From Oryzobacter faecalis (GTDB lineage: Bacteria; Actinomycetota; Actinomycetes; Actinomycetales; Dermatophilaceae), in the NCBI RefSeq assembly GCF_046764005.1, contig NZ_JBKOFW010000002.1, positions 434,001 to 498,000 on the forward strand: DNA of 64,000 nucleotides, read 5' to 3'. Both the position numbers and the translations under genes were made by a program. Shown one piece after another: positions 53,870 to 62,018 of this stretch. The notes below the pieces were generated by a model. The model saw nothing but the letters and a program-made list of their open reading frames with translations, made no database searches and had not been told where the DNA came from. How positions within the stretch are numbered: position 1 is the first letter of the stretch; every line of letters begins with the position of its first letter.

Positions 53870-54966
53870 GCGTCGCACCCGCCCCCGGGGCAGCGCCGGT
53901 GCGCGCCGAGGACGCCTTCGACGTCGAGCGGGCCGCCACCTGGATCCGCGAGAACGCTTCCGACACAGCGGGTCTCGGCACCACCCCGGAGGTCACCCAG
54001 TTCGTCGGCGGGGCGAGCAACCTCACCTACCTGCTGCGCTACGAGGGCGGTCCCGACGCCGGCGGCCGCGACCTCGTCCTCCGCCGCCCACCGTCCGGCA
54101 CCAAGGCCAAGGGTGCCCACGACATGCGGCGCGAGCACGACCTCCAGGCCGCGCTCGCCCCGTCCTTCCCCCTCGTGCCGACGATGGTCGGGTACTGCGG
54201 TGACGACGGCGTCATCGGCTCGGAGTTCTACGTCATGGACCGCGTCGTCGGGACGATCCTGCGGCGCGACGTCCCGGACGACCTCGGGCTCGACCGAGAC
54301 AGCGTGAACCGACTGTGCCGCAACGCCGTCGACACCCTCGTCACCCTCCACGAGGTCGAGCTGAACGCGTCCGGGCTCGGCGCCCTCGACCGCGGCGACG
54401 GGTACGTGCGGCGACAGGTCGAGGGCTGGGCCACCCGCTACCGGCGTGCCCGCACCCCCGACGTCGGTGACTTCGAGGCGACGATGGCGTGGCTCGACGC
54501 CCACCAGCCGGCCGACCTCCCGCACGTCCTCGTGCACAACGACTTCCGCTTCGACAACCTCGTCCTCGCCCCCGGCGACCCCACGCGCGTCGTCGGCGTC
54601 CTCGACTGGGAGCTCGCCACGGTCGGCGACCCGCTCATGGACCTCGGCTCGGCCCTCGCCTACTGGGTGCAGGCCGACGACGACGCGCCCTCGCTCGCGA
54701 TCCGGTTGCAGCCGACCCACGCCCCCGGGATGATGACGCGCGCCGAGGTGGTCGAGCACTACCTGCGGGCCCGCTCGCTCGACGTCACCCCTGGGCAGTG
54801 GCGCTTCTACGAGGTGTTCGGCGCCTTCCGCCTCGCCGGCATCGCCCAGCAGATCCACTACCGCTTCCACCACGGACAGACGACGAACCCCGCGTACGGC
54901 GCGTTCGGCGACGTCGTCCGCATCCTCGACGCCCGCTGCACCCGGCTCATCGCCGGCGCCCCCTGA
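53866..54966 (+). CDS. Aminoglycoside-phosphotransferase-fold kinase, LvaA/ACAD10-kinase-like
   Basis: 366 residues. Kinase features: FVGGASNLTYLLRY near the N-terminus, LVLRRPPSG with the ATP-binding Arg/Lys region, catalytic loop HNDFRFDNLVL and metal-binding VLDWELATVGDPLMDLG. In Pseudomonas the homologue LvaA phosphorylates 4-hydroxyvaleryl-CoA, and in mammals the ACAD10/11 kinase domain does the same. Its coupling to an ACAD10/11-like dehydrogenase makes that the best hypothesis here. The start is GTG. Confidence 0.88.
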   Translation: MSVAPAPGAAPVRAEDAFDVERAATWIRENASDTAGLGTTPEVTQFVGGASNLTYLLRYEGGPDAGGRDLVLRRPPSGTKAKGAHDMRREHDLQAALAPSFPLVPTMVGYCGDDGVIGSEFYVMDRVVGTILRRDVPDDLGLDRDSVNRLCRNAVDTLVTLHEVELNASGLGALDRGDGYVRRQVEGWATRYRRARTPDVGDFEATMAWLDAHQPADLPHVLVHNDFRFDNLVLAPGDPTRVVGVLDWELATVGDPLMDLGSALAYWVQADDDAPSLAIRLQPTHAPGMMTRAEVVEHYLRARSLDVTPGQWRFYEVFGAFRLAGIAQQIHYRFHHGQTTNPAYGAFGDVVRILDARCTRLIAGAP

Positions 54967-54992
54967 CCCGTGACCCCGGAGGAGCCCCTCTC

Positions 54993-55745
54993 ATGCCCAC
55001 CACACTCATCACCGGCGCGAGCTCCGGCCTCGGCGCAGAGATGGCCCGCCAGCTCGCCGCACGCGGCCACGACCTCGCCCTCTGCGCCCGCCGCACCGAG
55101 CGCCTCGAGGGGCTGCGCGAGGAGATCCTCGCCGCGAACCCGGGCCGCCGGGTCGAGCTGCGCGCGCTCGACGTCCTCGACGACGACGCGGTGTTCGAGG
55201 TGTTCCGGGCCTTTCGCGACGACTTCGGCACCCTCGACCGCGTCATCGTCAACGCCGGCCTCGGCAAGGGCGCCCCGCTCGGGACCGGCCGCTACGACGC
55301 GAACCGGCAGACCGCGATGACGAACTTCGTCGCCGCGCTCGCCCAGACCGAGGCCGCCATGGAGATCTTCCGCGCCCAGAAGCGGGGGCACCTCGTCATG
55401 ATCTCGTCCGTGACGGCCATGCGCGGCATGCGCAAGACGATCACCACCTACGCCGCCACGAAGGCCGGTGTCGCCTCGCTCGCCGAGGGCGTCCGCAACG
55501 AGATGCTCGGCGAACCCGACCTCGACATCCGCGTCTCGACGATCTACCCCGGCTACATCCGCAGCGAGATGAACGAGCGCGTCACGCACACCCCCTTCAT
55601 GGTCGACACCGAGACCGGCGTGCGCGCCATGGTCGACGCCATCGAGAAGGAGAAGGCCAACGCCCTCGTGCCGGCGTGGCCCTGGGTGCCGCTCGGGAAG
55701 GCGATCCGCCACCTGCCGCTGCCGATCGTCCGCCGGCTGGTCTGA
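54993..55745 (+). CDS. Short-chain dehydrogenase/reductase (second of the operon)
   Basis: 250 residues: TGASSGLGAEMA, NAGLGKG in place of the usual NNAG, and catalytic ISSVTAMRG...TYAATKAG. The C-terminal EKANALVPAWPWVPLGK region is typical of SDRs of the YdfG/SadH-like group. GGAGGAG lies upstream of the ATG. Third-from-last in the acyl-CoA operon; probable oxidoreductase for a hydroxy or keto intermediate. Confidence 0.9.
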   Translation: MPTTLITGASSGLGAEMARQLAARGHDLALCARRTERLEGLREEILAANPGRRVELRALDVLDDDAVFEVFRAFRDDFGTLDRVIVNAGLGKGAPLGTGRYDANRQTAMTNFVAALAQTEAAMEIFRAQKRGHLVMISSVTAMRGMRKTITTYAATKAGVASLAEGVRNEMLGEPDLDIRVSTIYPGYIRSEMNERVTHTPFMVDTETGVRAMVDAIEKEKANALVPAWPWVPLGKAIRHLPLPIVRRLV

Positions 55746-55748
55746 GCA

Positions 55749-56711
55749 ATGGCCCGGGTCGTCCTCACCGCGCGCGTCCCCGGGGGTGCGGCCGGGCGCC
55801 TCGCGGCCGCCCACGACCTCGTCCACCGCGACGTCGACTCCCCGACGCCGCGCGCCGAGCTCCTCGCCGCGGTCGCCGGCGCCGACGCGCTGGCCTGCAT
55901 GCTCGTCGACCGGGTCGACGACGAGCTGCTCGACGCCGCCGGGCCGGCGCTGAGGGTCGTCGCGAACGTCGCCGTCGGACACGACAACGTCGACGTCGCC
56001 GCCTGCCGGGCCCGCGGCGTCGTCGTCACGAACACCCCGGGCGTCCTCACCGACGCGACGGCCGACCTCGCCATCGCCCTGACGCTGATGACGACGCGCC
56101 GCCTCGGCGCGGCCGAGCGGCGAGTGCGCACGGGGGAGCCGTGGGGGTGGAGCATGACCGGTGGCCTCGGAACAGGCCTGCGCGGCAAGGTGTTCGGCGT
56201 CGTCGGCCCGGGAGCCATCGGCCTCGCGACGGCCCGGCGGGCGGTGGCGCTCGGGATGGAGGTCGCCCTCAGCGGCCGGTCGGAACCGGACCCGGTCGCC
56301 GTGGACCGGCTCGGGGCGCGGGTGGTCGGCCTCGACGAGCTGTTCGAGACCGCCGACGTCGTCTCGCTCCACTGCCCCCTGACCCCCCAGACCCACCACC
56401 TCGTCGACGCCGGGCGCCTGGCCTCGATGAAGCCGAGCGCCCACCTCGTCAACACCGCCCGCGGCCCGGTCGTCGACGAGGCCGCCCTCGTCCGGGCGCT
56501 CGAGGCCGGGGTCATCGCCGGCGCCGGCCTCGACGTGTTCGAGGACGAGCCCCGCGTCCACCCGGGCCTCCTCGCGCGCGAGGACGTCGTCCTCCTGCCG
56601 CACGTCGGGTCGGCGACCGTCGAGACGCGGGCGGCGATGGCCGACCTCGCGGCCGACAACGTCCTCGCCGTGCTCGCCGGCCAGGAGCCGCTCACGCCCG
56701 TGCGCGGCTGA
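55749..56711 (+). CDS. D-2-hydroxyacid dehydrogenase (glyoxylate/hydroxypyruvate reductase-like)
   Basis: 320 residues. Rossmann loop GVVGPGAIGLA; catalytic Arg in NTARGPVVDEAAL, Glu in FEDEPRVHPG and His in LLPHVGSATVETR are all present. It would reduce glyoxylate, hydroxypyruvate or a similar 2-oxoacid with NAD(P)H. It starts three bases after the SDR stop, so it is probably the last gene of the operon, though its link to acyl-CoA breakdown is unclear. Confidence 0.92.
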   Translation: MARVVLTARVPGGAAGRLAAAHDLVHRDVDSPTPRAELLAAVAGADALACMLVDRVDDELLDAAGPALRVVANVAVGHDNVDVAACRARGVVVTNTPGVLTDATADLAIALTLMTTRRLGAAERRVRTGEPWGWSMTGGLGTGLRGKVFGVVGPGAIGLATARRAVALGMEVALSGRSEPDPVAVDRLGARVVGLDELFETADVVSLHCPLTPQTHHLVDAGRLASMKPSAHLVNTARGPVVDEAALVRALEAGVIAGAGLDVFEDEPRVHPGLLAREDVVLLPHVGSATVETRAAMADLAADNVLAVLAGQEPLTPVRG

Positions 56712-56741
56712 GCCCCGTGCGCCCCGCGGTGGTGATCGTCG

Positions 56742-57179
56742 TCAGGCGGTCTCGTGCGGTCGCAGGTGCCGCCACGGCCGGGTGAGCTCGAAGCGGCGCC
56801 CGGTCAGCTCGTCGACCTCGATCGCCACGACGTGGTACTTCGCGGTGTCGACCCACGGGCGCAGGGGCAGCTGGTCGGTGGCGTCGGCCTCGGCGCCGTG
56901 GAGCTCGTGGGCCCGGCCGCGCAGGACGACGCTGCGCGCCTCGTCCTCGGCGACCGTGTCGATCTCGAAGGCGACGTCGGCGCTCATCGTCATCCCGAGG
57001 AGCTTGCTCCCCTCGGCGGTGCGGATGACGATGCGGCGGTGCCCGTCGAGCGCGTAGTTGACCGGCACGAGGTGGACCTCGTCGGCCAGGTGGTACGCGA
57101 GCCGGCCGAACTCGTCGTCGTGGAGCATCTCCCAGCACTCCTCCTCGGAGAGCTCGGTGACCGGGTCGTGGTCGGACAT
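56742..57179 (-). CDS. Pyridoxamine 5'-phosphate oxidase-like flavin-binding protein
   Basis: 145 residues of the split-barrel PPOX-like family: EECWEMLHDDEFGRLAYHLADEVHLVPVNYA, IVIRTAEGSKL and VVLRGRAHEL. Actinomycete members bind FMN, F420 or heme; the cofactor cannot be told here. GGGAGG lies upstream of the ATG. A CTACG-N6-CGTAG palindrome 21 bp upstream of the start points to repressor control. Confidence 0.87.
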   Translation of the reverse strand: MSDHDPVTELSEEECWEMLHDDEFGRLAYHLADEVHLVPVNYALDGHRRIVIRTAEGSKLLGMTMSADVAFEIDTVAEDEARSVVLRGRAHELHGAEADATDQLPLRPWVDTAKYHVVAIEVDELTGRRFELTRPWRHLRPHETA

Positions 57180-57199
57180 GGTGGCCTCCCTTCGTCTTT

Positions 57200-57215
57200 C
57201 TACGACACAGCGTAG
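57200..57215. promoter_or_regulatory. Palindromic operator CTACG-N6-CGTAG
   Basis: A 5-bp inverted repeat with a six-base centre (acacag) upstream of the PPOX-like gene. It resembles BlaI/MecI-family sites in form. No BlaI-type gene is visible in the window. Confidence 0.5.
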
Positions 57216-57308
57216 TTGTCAGGGTGGCGGTCACGCGAGACCCCGAGACCGGGATCACGCGCCCCGGCCAGGATCCGGCCCCCGACCGGGCGGGGGTAGC
57301 GTGCCCGC

Positions 57309-58514
57309 GTGGACCACGTCGACGTCGTCGTCATCGGAGCCGGGCCGGGGGGCCTGGCCGTCGCCGCCTCGCTGAAGGCCAGGGGGGTCCGGGCCCTCGT
57401 CGTCGACAGGGCACCGGTCGTCGGCCAGTCGTGGCGCACCCACTACGACCGCCTCCACCTCCACACCCCGCGGCGCTGGTCGGGACTGCCGGGCCTGCCG
57501 ATCCCGCGCCGCTACGGCCGGTGGGTCGCCCGCGACGACGTCGTCGCCTACCTCGAGCAGTACGCCGCGCACCACGGCCTCGCGACGCGGCTCGGTGTCG
57601 CCGTCGAGGCGGTCGAACGGGCTGATGACGCGGCGCCGCCGGGAGCGCGCTGGCGCGTCCGCCTCGCTGACGGGTCGGCGCTCACCGCGGGCGACGTCGT
57701 CGTCGCGACCGGCTACAACCACACCCCGGTCGTGCCCGACTGGCCCGGCCTCGACGGCTTCACCGGCGAGGTCGTCCTCGCCCGCGACTACCGCAACGGC
57801 CGCCCCTTCGCGGGGCGCGACGTCCTCGTCGTCGGCACCGGCAACACCGGCACCGAGATCGCCACCGACCTCGCCGAGCACGGCGCCACCCGGGTCTGGC
57901 TCGCGGTCCGCACGCCGCCGCACATCCTCCCGAGGACGCGGCTGGGCTGGCCGCAGCAGGGCACCGGCATCCTCGTGCGGCGCCTCCCCCCGCGCCTCGT
58001 CGACCGGCTCGCCAACGCCCTCGCCGTGGTGCAGGAGCCCGACCTCACCGCGTTCGGGATGCCGAGGGCGGGGGCCGACCTCTACTCGCGGGTCCTCGCC
58101 GGGCGGGTCCCGGTGCAGGACGTCGGGGTCGTCGCGGCCATCCGGGCGCGCCGGGTCGAACCCGTCGCGGCGGTCGAGCGGGTCGAGGGCGCGGAGGTCC
58201 TGCTCGAGGACGGCACCCGGCTGCGGCCCGACGCGCTCCTCCTCGCCACCGGCTACCGCACCGGGCTCGACGCGCTCGTCGGGTCGCTCGGCGTCCTCGA
58301 CGACCGCGAGCGGCCGGTCGTCCACGGCGCGCACGAACCGCCCGGCGCCGCGGGCCTGTGGTTCACGGGGTTCACCAACCCGATCTCGGGGATGCTGCGC
58401 GAGCTGCGGATCGACGCCGAGCGGATCGCCGCCCGGATCGCCTCCCGGACGGAGGGCTCACCGTCTGCCTTCTCTGGCGCCGGGCCCGCGTCCTCGTCGC
58501 GGGCCGCGCGGTGA
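57309..58514 (+). CDS. FAD-dependent oxidoreductase, flavin monooxygenase-like
   Basis: 401 residues. N-terminal FAD loop VIGAGPGGLAVAASL; LHLHTPRRWSGLPGLPIPRRYGRW resembles YUCCA/FMO-like enzymes; a second nucleotide loop VVGTGNTGTEIA binds NADPH; ATGYRTGLDALV near the end. It probably hydroxylates or oxidises a small substrate. TAGCGT ends exactly six bases before the GTG. The kinase gene overlaps its stop (GTGA). Confidence 0.9.
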   Translation: MDHVDVVVIGAGPGGLAVAASLKARGVRALVVDRAPVVGQSWRTHYDRLHLHTPRRWSGLPGLPIPRRYGRWVARDDVVAYLEQYAAHHGLATRLGVAVEAVERADDAAPPGARWRVRLADGSALTAGDVVVATGYNHTPVVPDWPGLDGFTGEVVLARDYRNGRPFAGRDVLVVGTGNTGTEIATDLAEHGATRVWLAVRTPPHILPRTRLGWPQQGTGILVRRLPPRLVDRLANALAVVQEPDLTAFGMPRAGADLYSRVLAGRVPVQDVGVVAAIRARRVEPVAAVERVEGAEVLLEDGTRLRPDALLLATGYRTGLDALVGSLGVLDDRERPVVHGAHEPPGAAGLWFTGFTNPISGMLRELRIDAERIAARIASRTEGSPSAFSGAGPASSSRAAR

Positions 58515-59167
58515 CCGGCGGCGACGGCGCAGGGCTCCCGGCGGAGGACGTGACGCTCGACGACCTCGAGCGGGCGGCCGCCGACCTCCTGCGCGACGGG
58601 CGGCGCGTCCTCCTCGGGATCACCGGTGCGCCGGCGTCCGGCAAGTCGACGACGGCCGAGGCGCTGGCGGCCCGGTTCGCGGACGAGGCCGCGCTCGTCG
58701 GGATGGACGGCTGGCACCTCGCGCACACCGAGCTCGGGCGGCTCGGGCGGGTCGAGCGCAAGGGGGCCCCGGACACCTTCGACGCCGCCGGCTTCGTCGC
58801 GCTCCTCCGGCGGGTCCGCGCCGACGACGGCTCGGTCGTCTACGCACCGCAGTTCCGCCGCGAGGTCGAGGACGCCATCGCCGGCGCGCTCCCCGTGGGA
58901 CCGGCGGCCAGGCTCGTCGTCGTCGAGGGGAACTACCTCCTCCACGACGAGCCACCGTGGGACGAGGTGCTCCCGATGCTCGACGCCTGCTGGTTCGTCG
59001 ACGTCGACGAGGACCTGCGCCTGGCCCGGCTCGTGGCGCGGCACGTGCACTTCGGTCGCGGCGAGGACGAGGCCCGCGAGCGCTCGCTCGGCAGCGACCA
59101 GCGCAACGCCGAGCTCATCGCGCGCACCGCGTCCCGGGCGACCCGCGTCCTCAGGATCACCGACTGA
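58511..59167 (+). CDS. P-loop nucleoside/uridine-kinase-like protein
   Basis: 218 residues: Walker A GAPASGKST, VGMDGWHLAHTEL and a lid region with GRGEDEARERSLGSDQRNA, typical of the uridine kinase/PanK-like nucleoside kinase family. It transfers a phosphate from ATP to a small metabolite; substrate unknown. Translationally coupled to the flavoprotein (GTGA). Confidence 0.88.
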   Translation: MTGGDGAGLPAEDVTLDDLERAAADLLRDGRRVLLGITGAPASGKSTTAEALAARFADEAALVGMDGWHLAHTELGRLGRVERKGAPDTFDAAGFVALLRRVRADDGSVVYAPQFRREVEDAIAGALPVGPAARLVVVEGNYLLHDEPPWDEVLPMLDACWFVDVDEDLRLARLVARHVHFGRGEDEARERSLGSDQRNAELIARTASRATRVLRITD

Positions 59168-59189
59168 GCCGCCGGCCGGTGGTGGGAGG

Positions 59190-59348
59190 ATGCCGTCGAC
59201 CGACGTCCTCGTCGAGGTCGCCGACTGGGAGTCCGTGCAGGCGCGGGCGGCCCACCTCGAGGCCGCCGCCGCGGGCGCCTACGCCCCGCTGCTCGACCTG
59301 GTGGCCGCGCCGTTCCGGGTCACCGTGCTCAGCCCCCTCGACGGGTGA
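59190..59348 (+). CDS. Small hypothetical protein, 52 residues
   Basis: MPSTDVLVEVADWESVQ at the start, PFRVTVLSPLDG at the end; mixed alpha/beta composition and GC-biased third positions. GGAGG is directly in front of the ATG, with no usual spacer, so start choice is weak. It lies 22 bp downstream of the kinase gene. Family not recognised; it could be a remnant. Confidence 0.4.
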   Translation: MPSTDVLVEVADWESVQARAAHLEAAAAGAYAPLLDLVAAPFRVTVLSPLDG

Positions 59349-59388
59349 CCGGGGCCTCCGGGACGGCGCCGGAGCACGGTCGGGTCAC
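59345..59388. terminator. Nested hairpin between convergent genes
   Basis: Inner arms CTCCGG (59356-59361) and CCGGAG (59369-59374), outer arms GTGACC (59345-59350) and GGTCAC (59383-59388). It bridges the stops of the small gene and the saccharopine-dehydrogenase-like gene and can serve both strands. Confidence 0.6.
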
Positions 59389-60701
59389 CTGGTGGGTATC
59401 GGGCCGACGTCGAGGGTGAACCCGTGCTCGCGCAGCCGCTCCGCGAGGGTGAGGCCGATGCCGGTGGCCGGGGTGAGGACGCCCGCCGCGTCGGGCAGCC
59501 GGTCCCCGTCCTCGCACAGGGCGAGGGCGGCCTGGCCGAGCATCACGGCCGTGCCGCCGTAGCCGGGGTCGTACGGGGCGCCGACCACGGCCCGGTAGCG
59601 CGAGCCGTTCGTCGCCTCGGCGGTGACCTCCATCCGGAACCTCCCCGACCGCATCGTCTCGGCGCTCGGGCCCTCACCCGGCTTCGGGAGCAGGCGGTCG
59701 AGGACGGGGCGGGTCGGCGCGAACGACATCCCGGCGACCACGCCGAGCAGGGCGGCGGAGGTGACCGAGGCGTTGACCGCGCCCTTGACCCCGGGCCCGA
59801 AGTCGGAGAACTCGCCGTAGCGGAACCCTGCCCCGTACCCGAGCATCGAGGCCGACCGGGCGACGACGCGGCTGTTGAACTCCGCCATGACGAACGGTCC
59901 GGTGAACCTGCCGGTGTCGGGCTGGCGCCGGACCGGGGAGGCCTTGACCGCGCGCCCCACGAGACCCGCGACCGGCGCGGGCAGGCGGTCGACGAGACCG
60001 CCCGAGGACGCGGCACCCGCCTCGGACGTGACCGTGGGCACCGGGCGCGGTGGGCGTCCTCCGTCGGCGAGGGCCCAGGGGTCGGCGACGGCCCGCCGGG
60101 CCGCCGGGTCGGCGCGCAGCTCGGCGGCCTGGGTGCGCCCCGAGTCGACGGTCCCGCCGCTGAAGCCCCCCTTCATCGCCTTCACCGCGAGCCGCGTGCG
60201 GCCGAGCTCGGCCCCGTCGGCCCGGGCGGCCTCGGCGCACAGCAGCACGCCGAGGTCGCTCGGCACGGAGTCGAAGCCGCACGCGTGGACGATGCGGGCC
60301 CCGCTGGCCCGGGCGGTCTCGTGGTTGGCGGCGATGCTGCGGTGGACGAAGAGCGTCTCGCCGGTGAGGTCGGCGTAGTGCGTGCCGGCCTCGGCGCACG
60401 CGGCGACGAGCGCGGCCCCGAGCCTGAGGTACGGACCCACCGTCGTCGCGATGACGCGCGTGCGCGCCGCCAGGGCGGCGCACTCGTCGGGGTCGGTGGT
60501 GTCGACCGGGATGAGCGGCCAGCCGCGGGCGCCCTCGGGCAGCTCGCGCGAGAGCCGCTGGAGCCGGGTCAGCGAGCGGCCGGCGAGACCGATCCTCAGC
60601 CCTTCCGGTGCGCTCTCGGCGAGGTGATGGGCCGTGAGCCGGCCGACGAACCCCGTCGCGCCGACGAGGACGAGGTCGAGCTCGCGCGGTGAGTCACTCA
60701 T
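59385..60701 (-). CDS. Saccharopine dehydrogenase-like NAD(P)-binding protein
   Basis: 438 residues. Rossmann loop LVGATGFVGRLTA; TTVGPYLRLGAALVAACAEAGTHYADLTGE and FDSVPSDLGVLL are the marks of the family that includes mycobacterial trans-acting enoyl reductase Rv2953. Such proteins reduce lipid or polyketide chains; a role in lysine metabolism is unlikely. TAGGGT ends exactly six bases before the ATG (leaderless). Confidence 0.9.
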   Translation of the reverse strand: MSDSPRELDLVLVGATGFVGRLTAHHLAESAPEGLRIGLAGRSLTRLQRLSRELPEGARGWPLIPVDTTDPDECAALAARTRVIATTVGPYLRLGAALVAACAEAGTHYADLTGETLFVHRSIAANHETARASGARIVHACGFDSVPSDLGVLLCAEAARADGAELGRTRLAVKAMKGGFSGGTVDSGRTQAAELRADPAARRAVADPWALADGGRPPRPVPTVTSEAGAASSGGLVDRLPAPVAGLVGRAVKASPVRRQPDTGRFTGPFVMAEFNSRVVARSASMLGYGAGFRYGEFSDFGPGVKGAVNASVTSAALLGVVAGMSFAPTRPVLDRLLPKPGEGPSAETMRSGRFRMEVTAEATNGSRYRAVVGAPYDPGYGGTAVMLGQAALALCEDGDRLPDAAGVLTPATGIGLTLAERLREHGFTLDVGPIPTR

Positions 60702-60751
60702 CCCGCCACCCTAGGGGTCCGCTCGAGCGCCGGGTCAGGCACAGTGGGCCC

Positions 60752-61984
60752 ATGCGGTCGTCCTCGAAGGTGCTGGCGGTCGTCCAGGCGGGCGGCCACG
60801 GCTCGCGGATGGACGTCCTCACGCGCGAGCGCGCCAAGCCGACCCTGCCGTTCGGCGGCTGCTACCAGCTCGTCGACATCGCGCTGTCGAACCTCGTCAA
60901 CAGCGGCATCGACGACGTCTGGCTCTCGGTGCAGTACCAGGCCGGCTCGCTGCACCGGCACCTCGCGTCGGGCCGCCCGTGGGACCTCGACCGCACCCGC
61001 GGCGGGCTGCGCTGGCTGATGCCGGCCGAGGGCGGTGGCTCGCGGGCCGTCGACGGCTTCTCCGCCGGCAACGCCGACGACCTCCACCAGTACGCCGACG
61101 CCGTCCTCCGGTTCGGGGCGGACGCCGTGGTCGTCCTCAGCACCGACCAGGTGTTCGCGCTCGACCTGCGCCCCGTCGTCGAGCAGCACCTCGAGCGGGG
61201 GAGCGACTGCACGGTCGTCACCACCGAGGTGACCCCCACCCGGGCGGCGCAGAAGGACGTCGTCACGGTCGGGCGCGGTCAGCGCGTCACGGCGGTCGAG
61301 CACAAGCCCGACGAGCCGTCGGGCACGACGATCGCCGCAGAGGTGTTCGTCTTCGACCCCAAGGTCCTCGTGCGCACCCTCGACGAGCTGCGCCGCGAGC
61401 TCGCCCCGACCGACGAGGACGGCACGACGGGCCTGGGTGACTACGGCGAGCACCTCGTCCCCCGACTGGTCCGCGACGGCGCCGTGCACGTGTTCCCGCT
61501 CGACGGGTACTGGGCCGACCTCGGCACCCCCGCGGCGTACCTCGCCGCGCACCGCGACCTGCTGGCGGGGCGAGTCGACGCCCTCGGGCGCCCCGGCTGG
61601 CCCGTGCACACCAGGTGGCCCGAGCAGCCGGCCGCCCGCATCGACGCCGGCGCCGTCGTGGAGGACCCGCTCGTCAGCCCCGGCTGCCGGGTCCGGGGGA
61701 CCGTGCGGCGCAGCGTCATCGGGCCGGCGGTCGTCATCGAGCCCGGCGCGGTCGTCGAGGACGCCGTGCTGTTCTCGGGGGTCGTCGTCGGGCGCGACGC
61801 CCGGGGCACGACGGCCGTACTCGACGAACGGGTGAGGGTGGAGGACGGGGCGCGGGTCGGTGCGGCGACCCGCGCCACGCGCCCCCACGACGACCACATC
61901 GCCGTCGTGGCCCGCGACTCGGTCATCGGGCGCGGCGTGGTCATCGAGCCGGGCGCGCGCCTCGAGCCCGGCACCACGGCCTGA
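60752..61984 (+). CDS. GlgC-like glucose-1-phosphate adenylyltransferase family protein
   Basis: 410 residues. The nucleotidyltransferase motif appears as VQAGGHGSRMDVLTRERAKPTLPFGG (normally GGxGTRLxPLT); YQLVDIALSNLVNSGI and GYWADLGTPAAYLAAH follow. The C-terminal left-handed beta-helix has SVIGPAVVIEPGAVVEDAVL. It would activate a sugar phosphate for glycogen or polysaccharide synthesis; PFGGC instead of PFGGK at a usually conserved spot makes the exact substrate uncertain. CACAGT ends six bases before the ATG. Confidence 0.87.
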   Translation: MRSSSKVLAVVQAGGHGSRMDVLTRERAKPTLPFGGCYQLVDIALSNLVNSGIDDVWLSVQYQAGSLHRHLASGRPWDLDRTRGGLRWLMPAEGGGSRAVDGFSAGNADDLHQYADAVLRFGADAVVVLSTDQVFALDLRPVVEQHLERGSDCTVVTTEVTPTRAAQKDVVTVGRGQRVTAVEHKPDEPSGTTIAAEVFVFDPKVLVRTLDELRRELAPTDEDGTTGLGDYGEHLVPRLVRDGAVHVFPLDGYWADLGTPAAYLAAHRDLLAGRVDALGRPGWPVHTRWPEQPAARIDAGAVVEDPLVSPGCRVRGTVRRSVIGPAVVIEPGAVVEDAVLFSGVVVGRDARGTTAVLDERVRVEDGARVGAATRATRPHDDHIAVVARDSVIGRGVVIEPGARLEPGTTA

Positions 61985-62018
61985 CACCTCGCCGGAGCAG
62001 GCCCGCTGGCCGGCGGAG

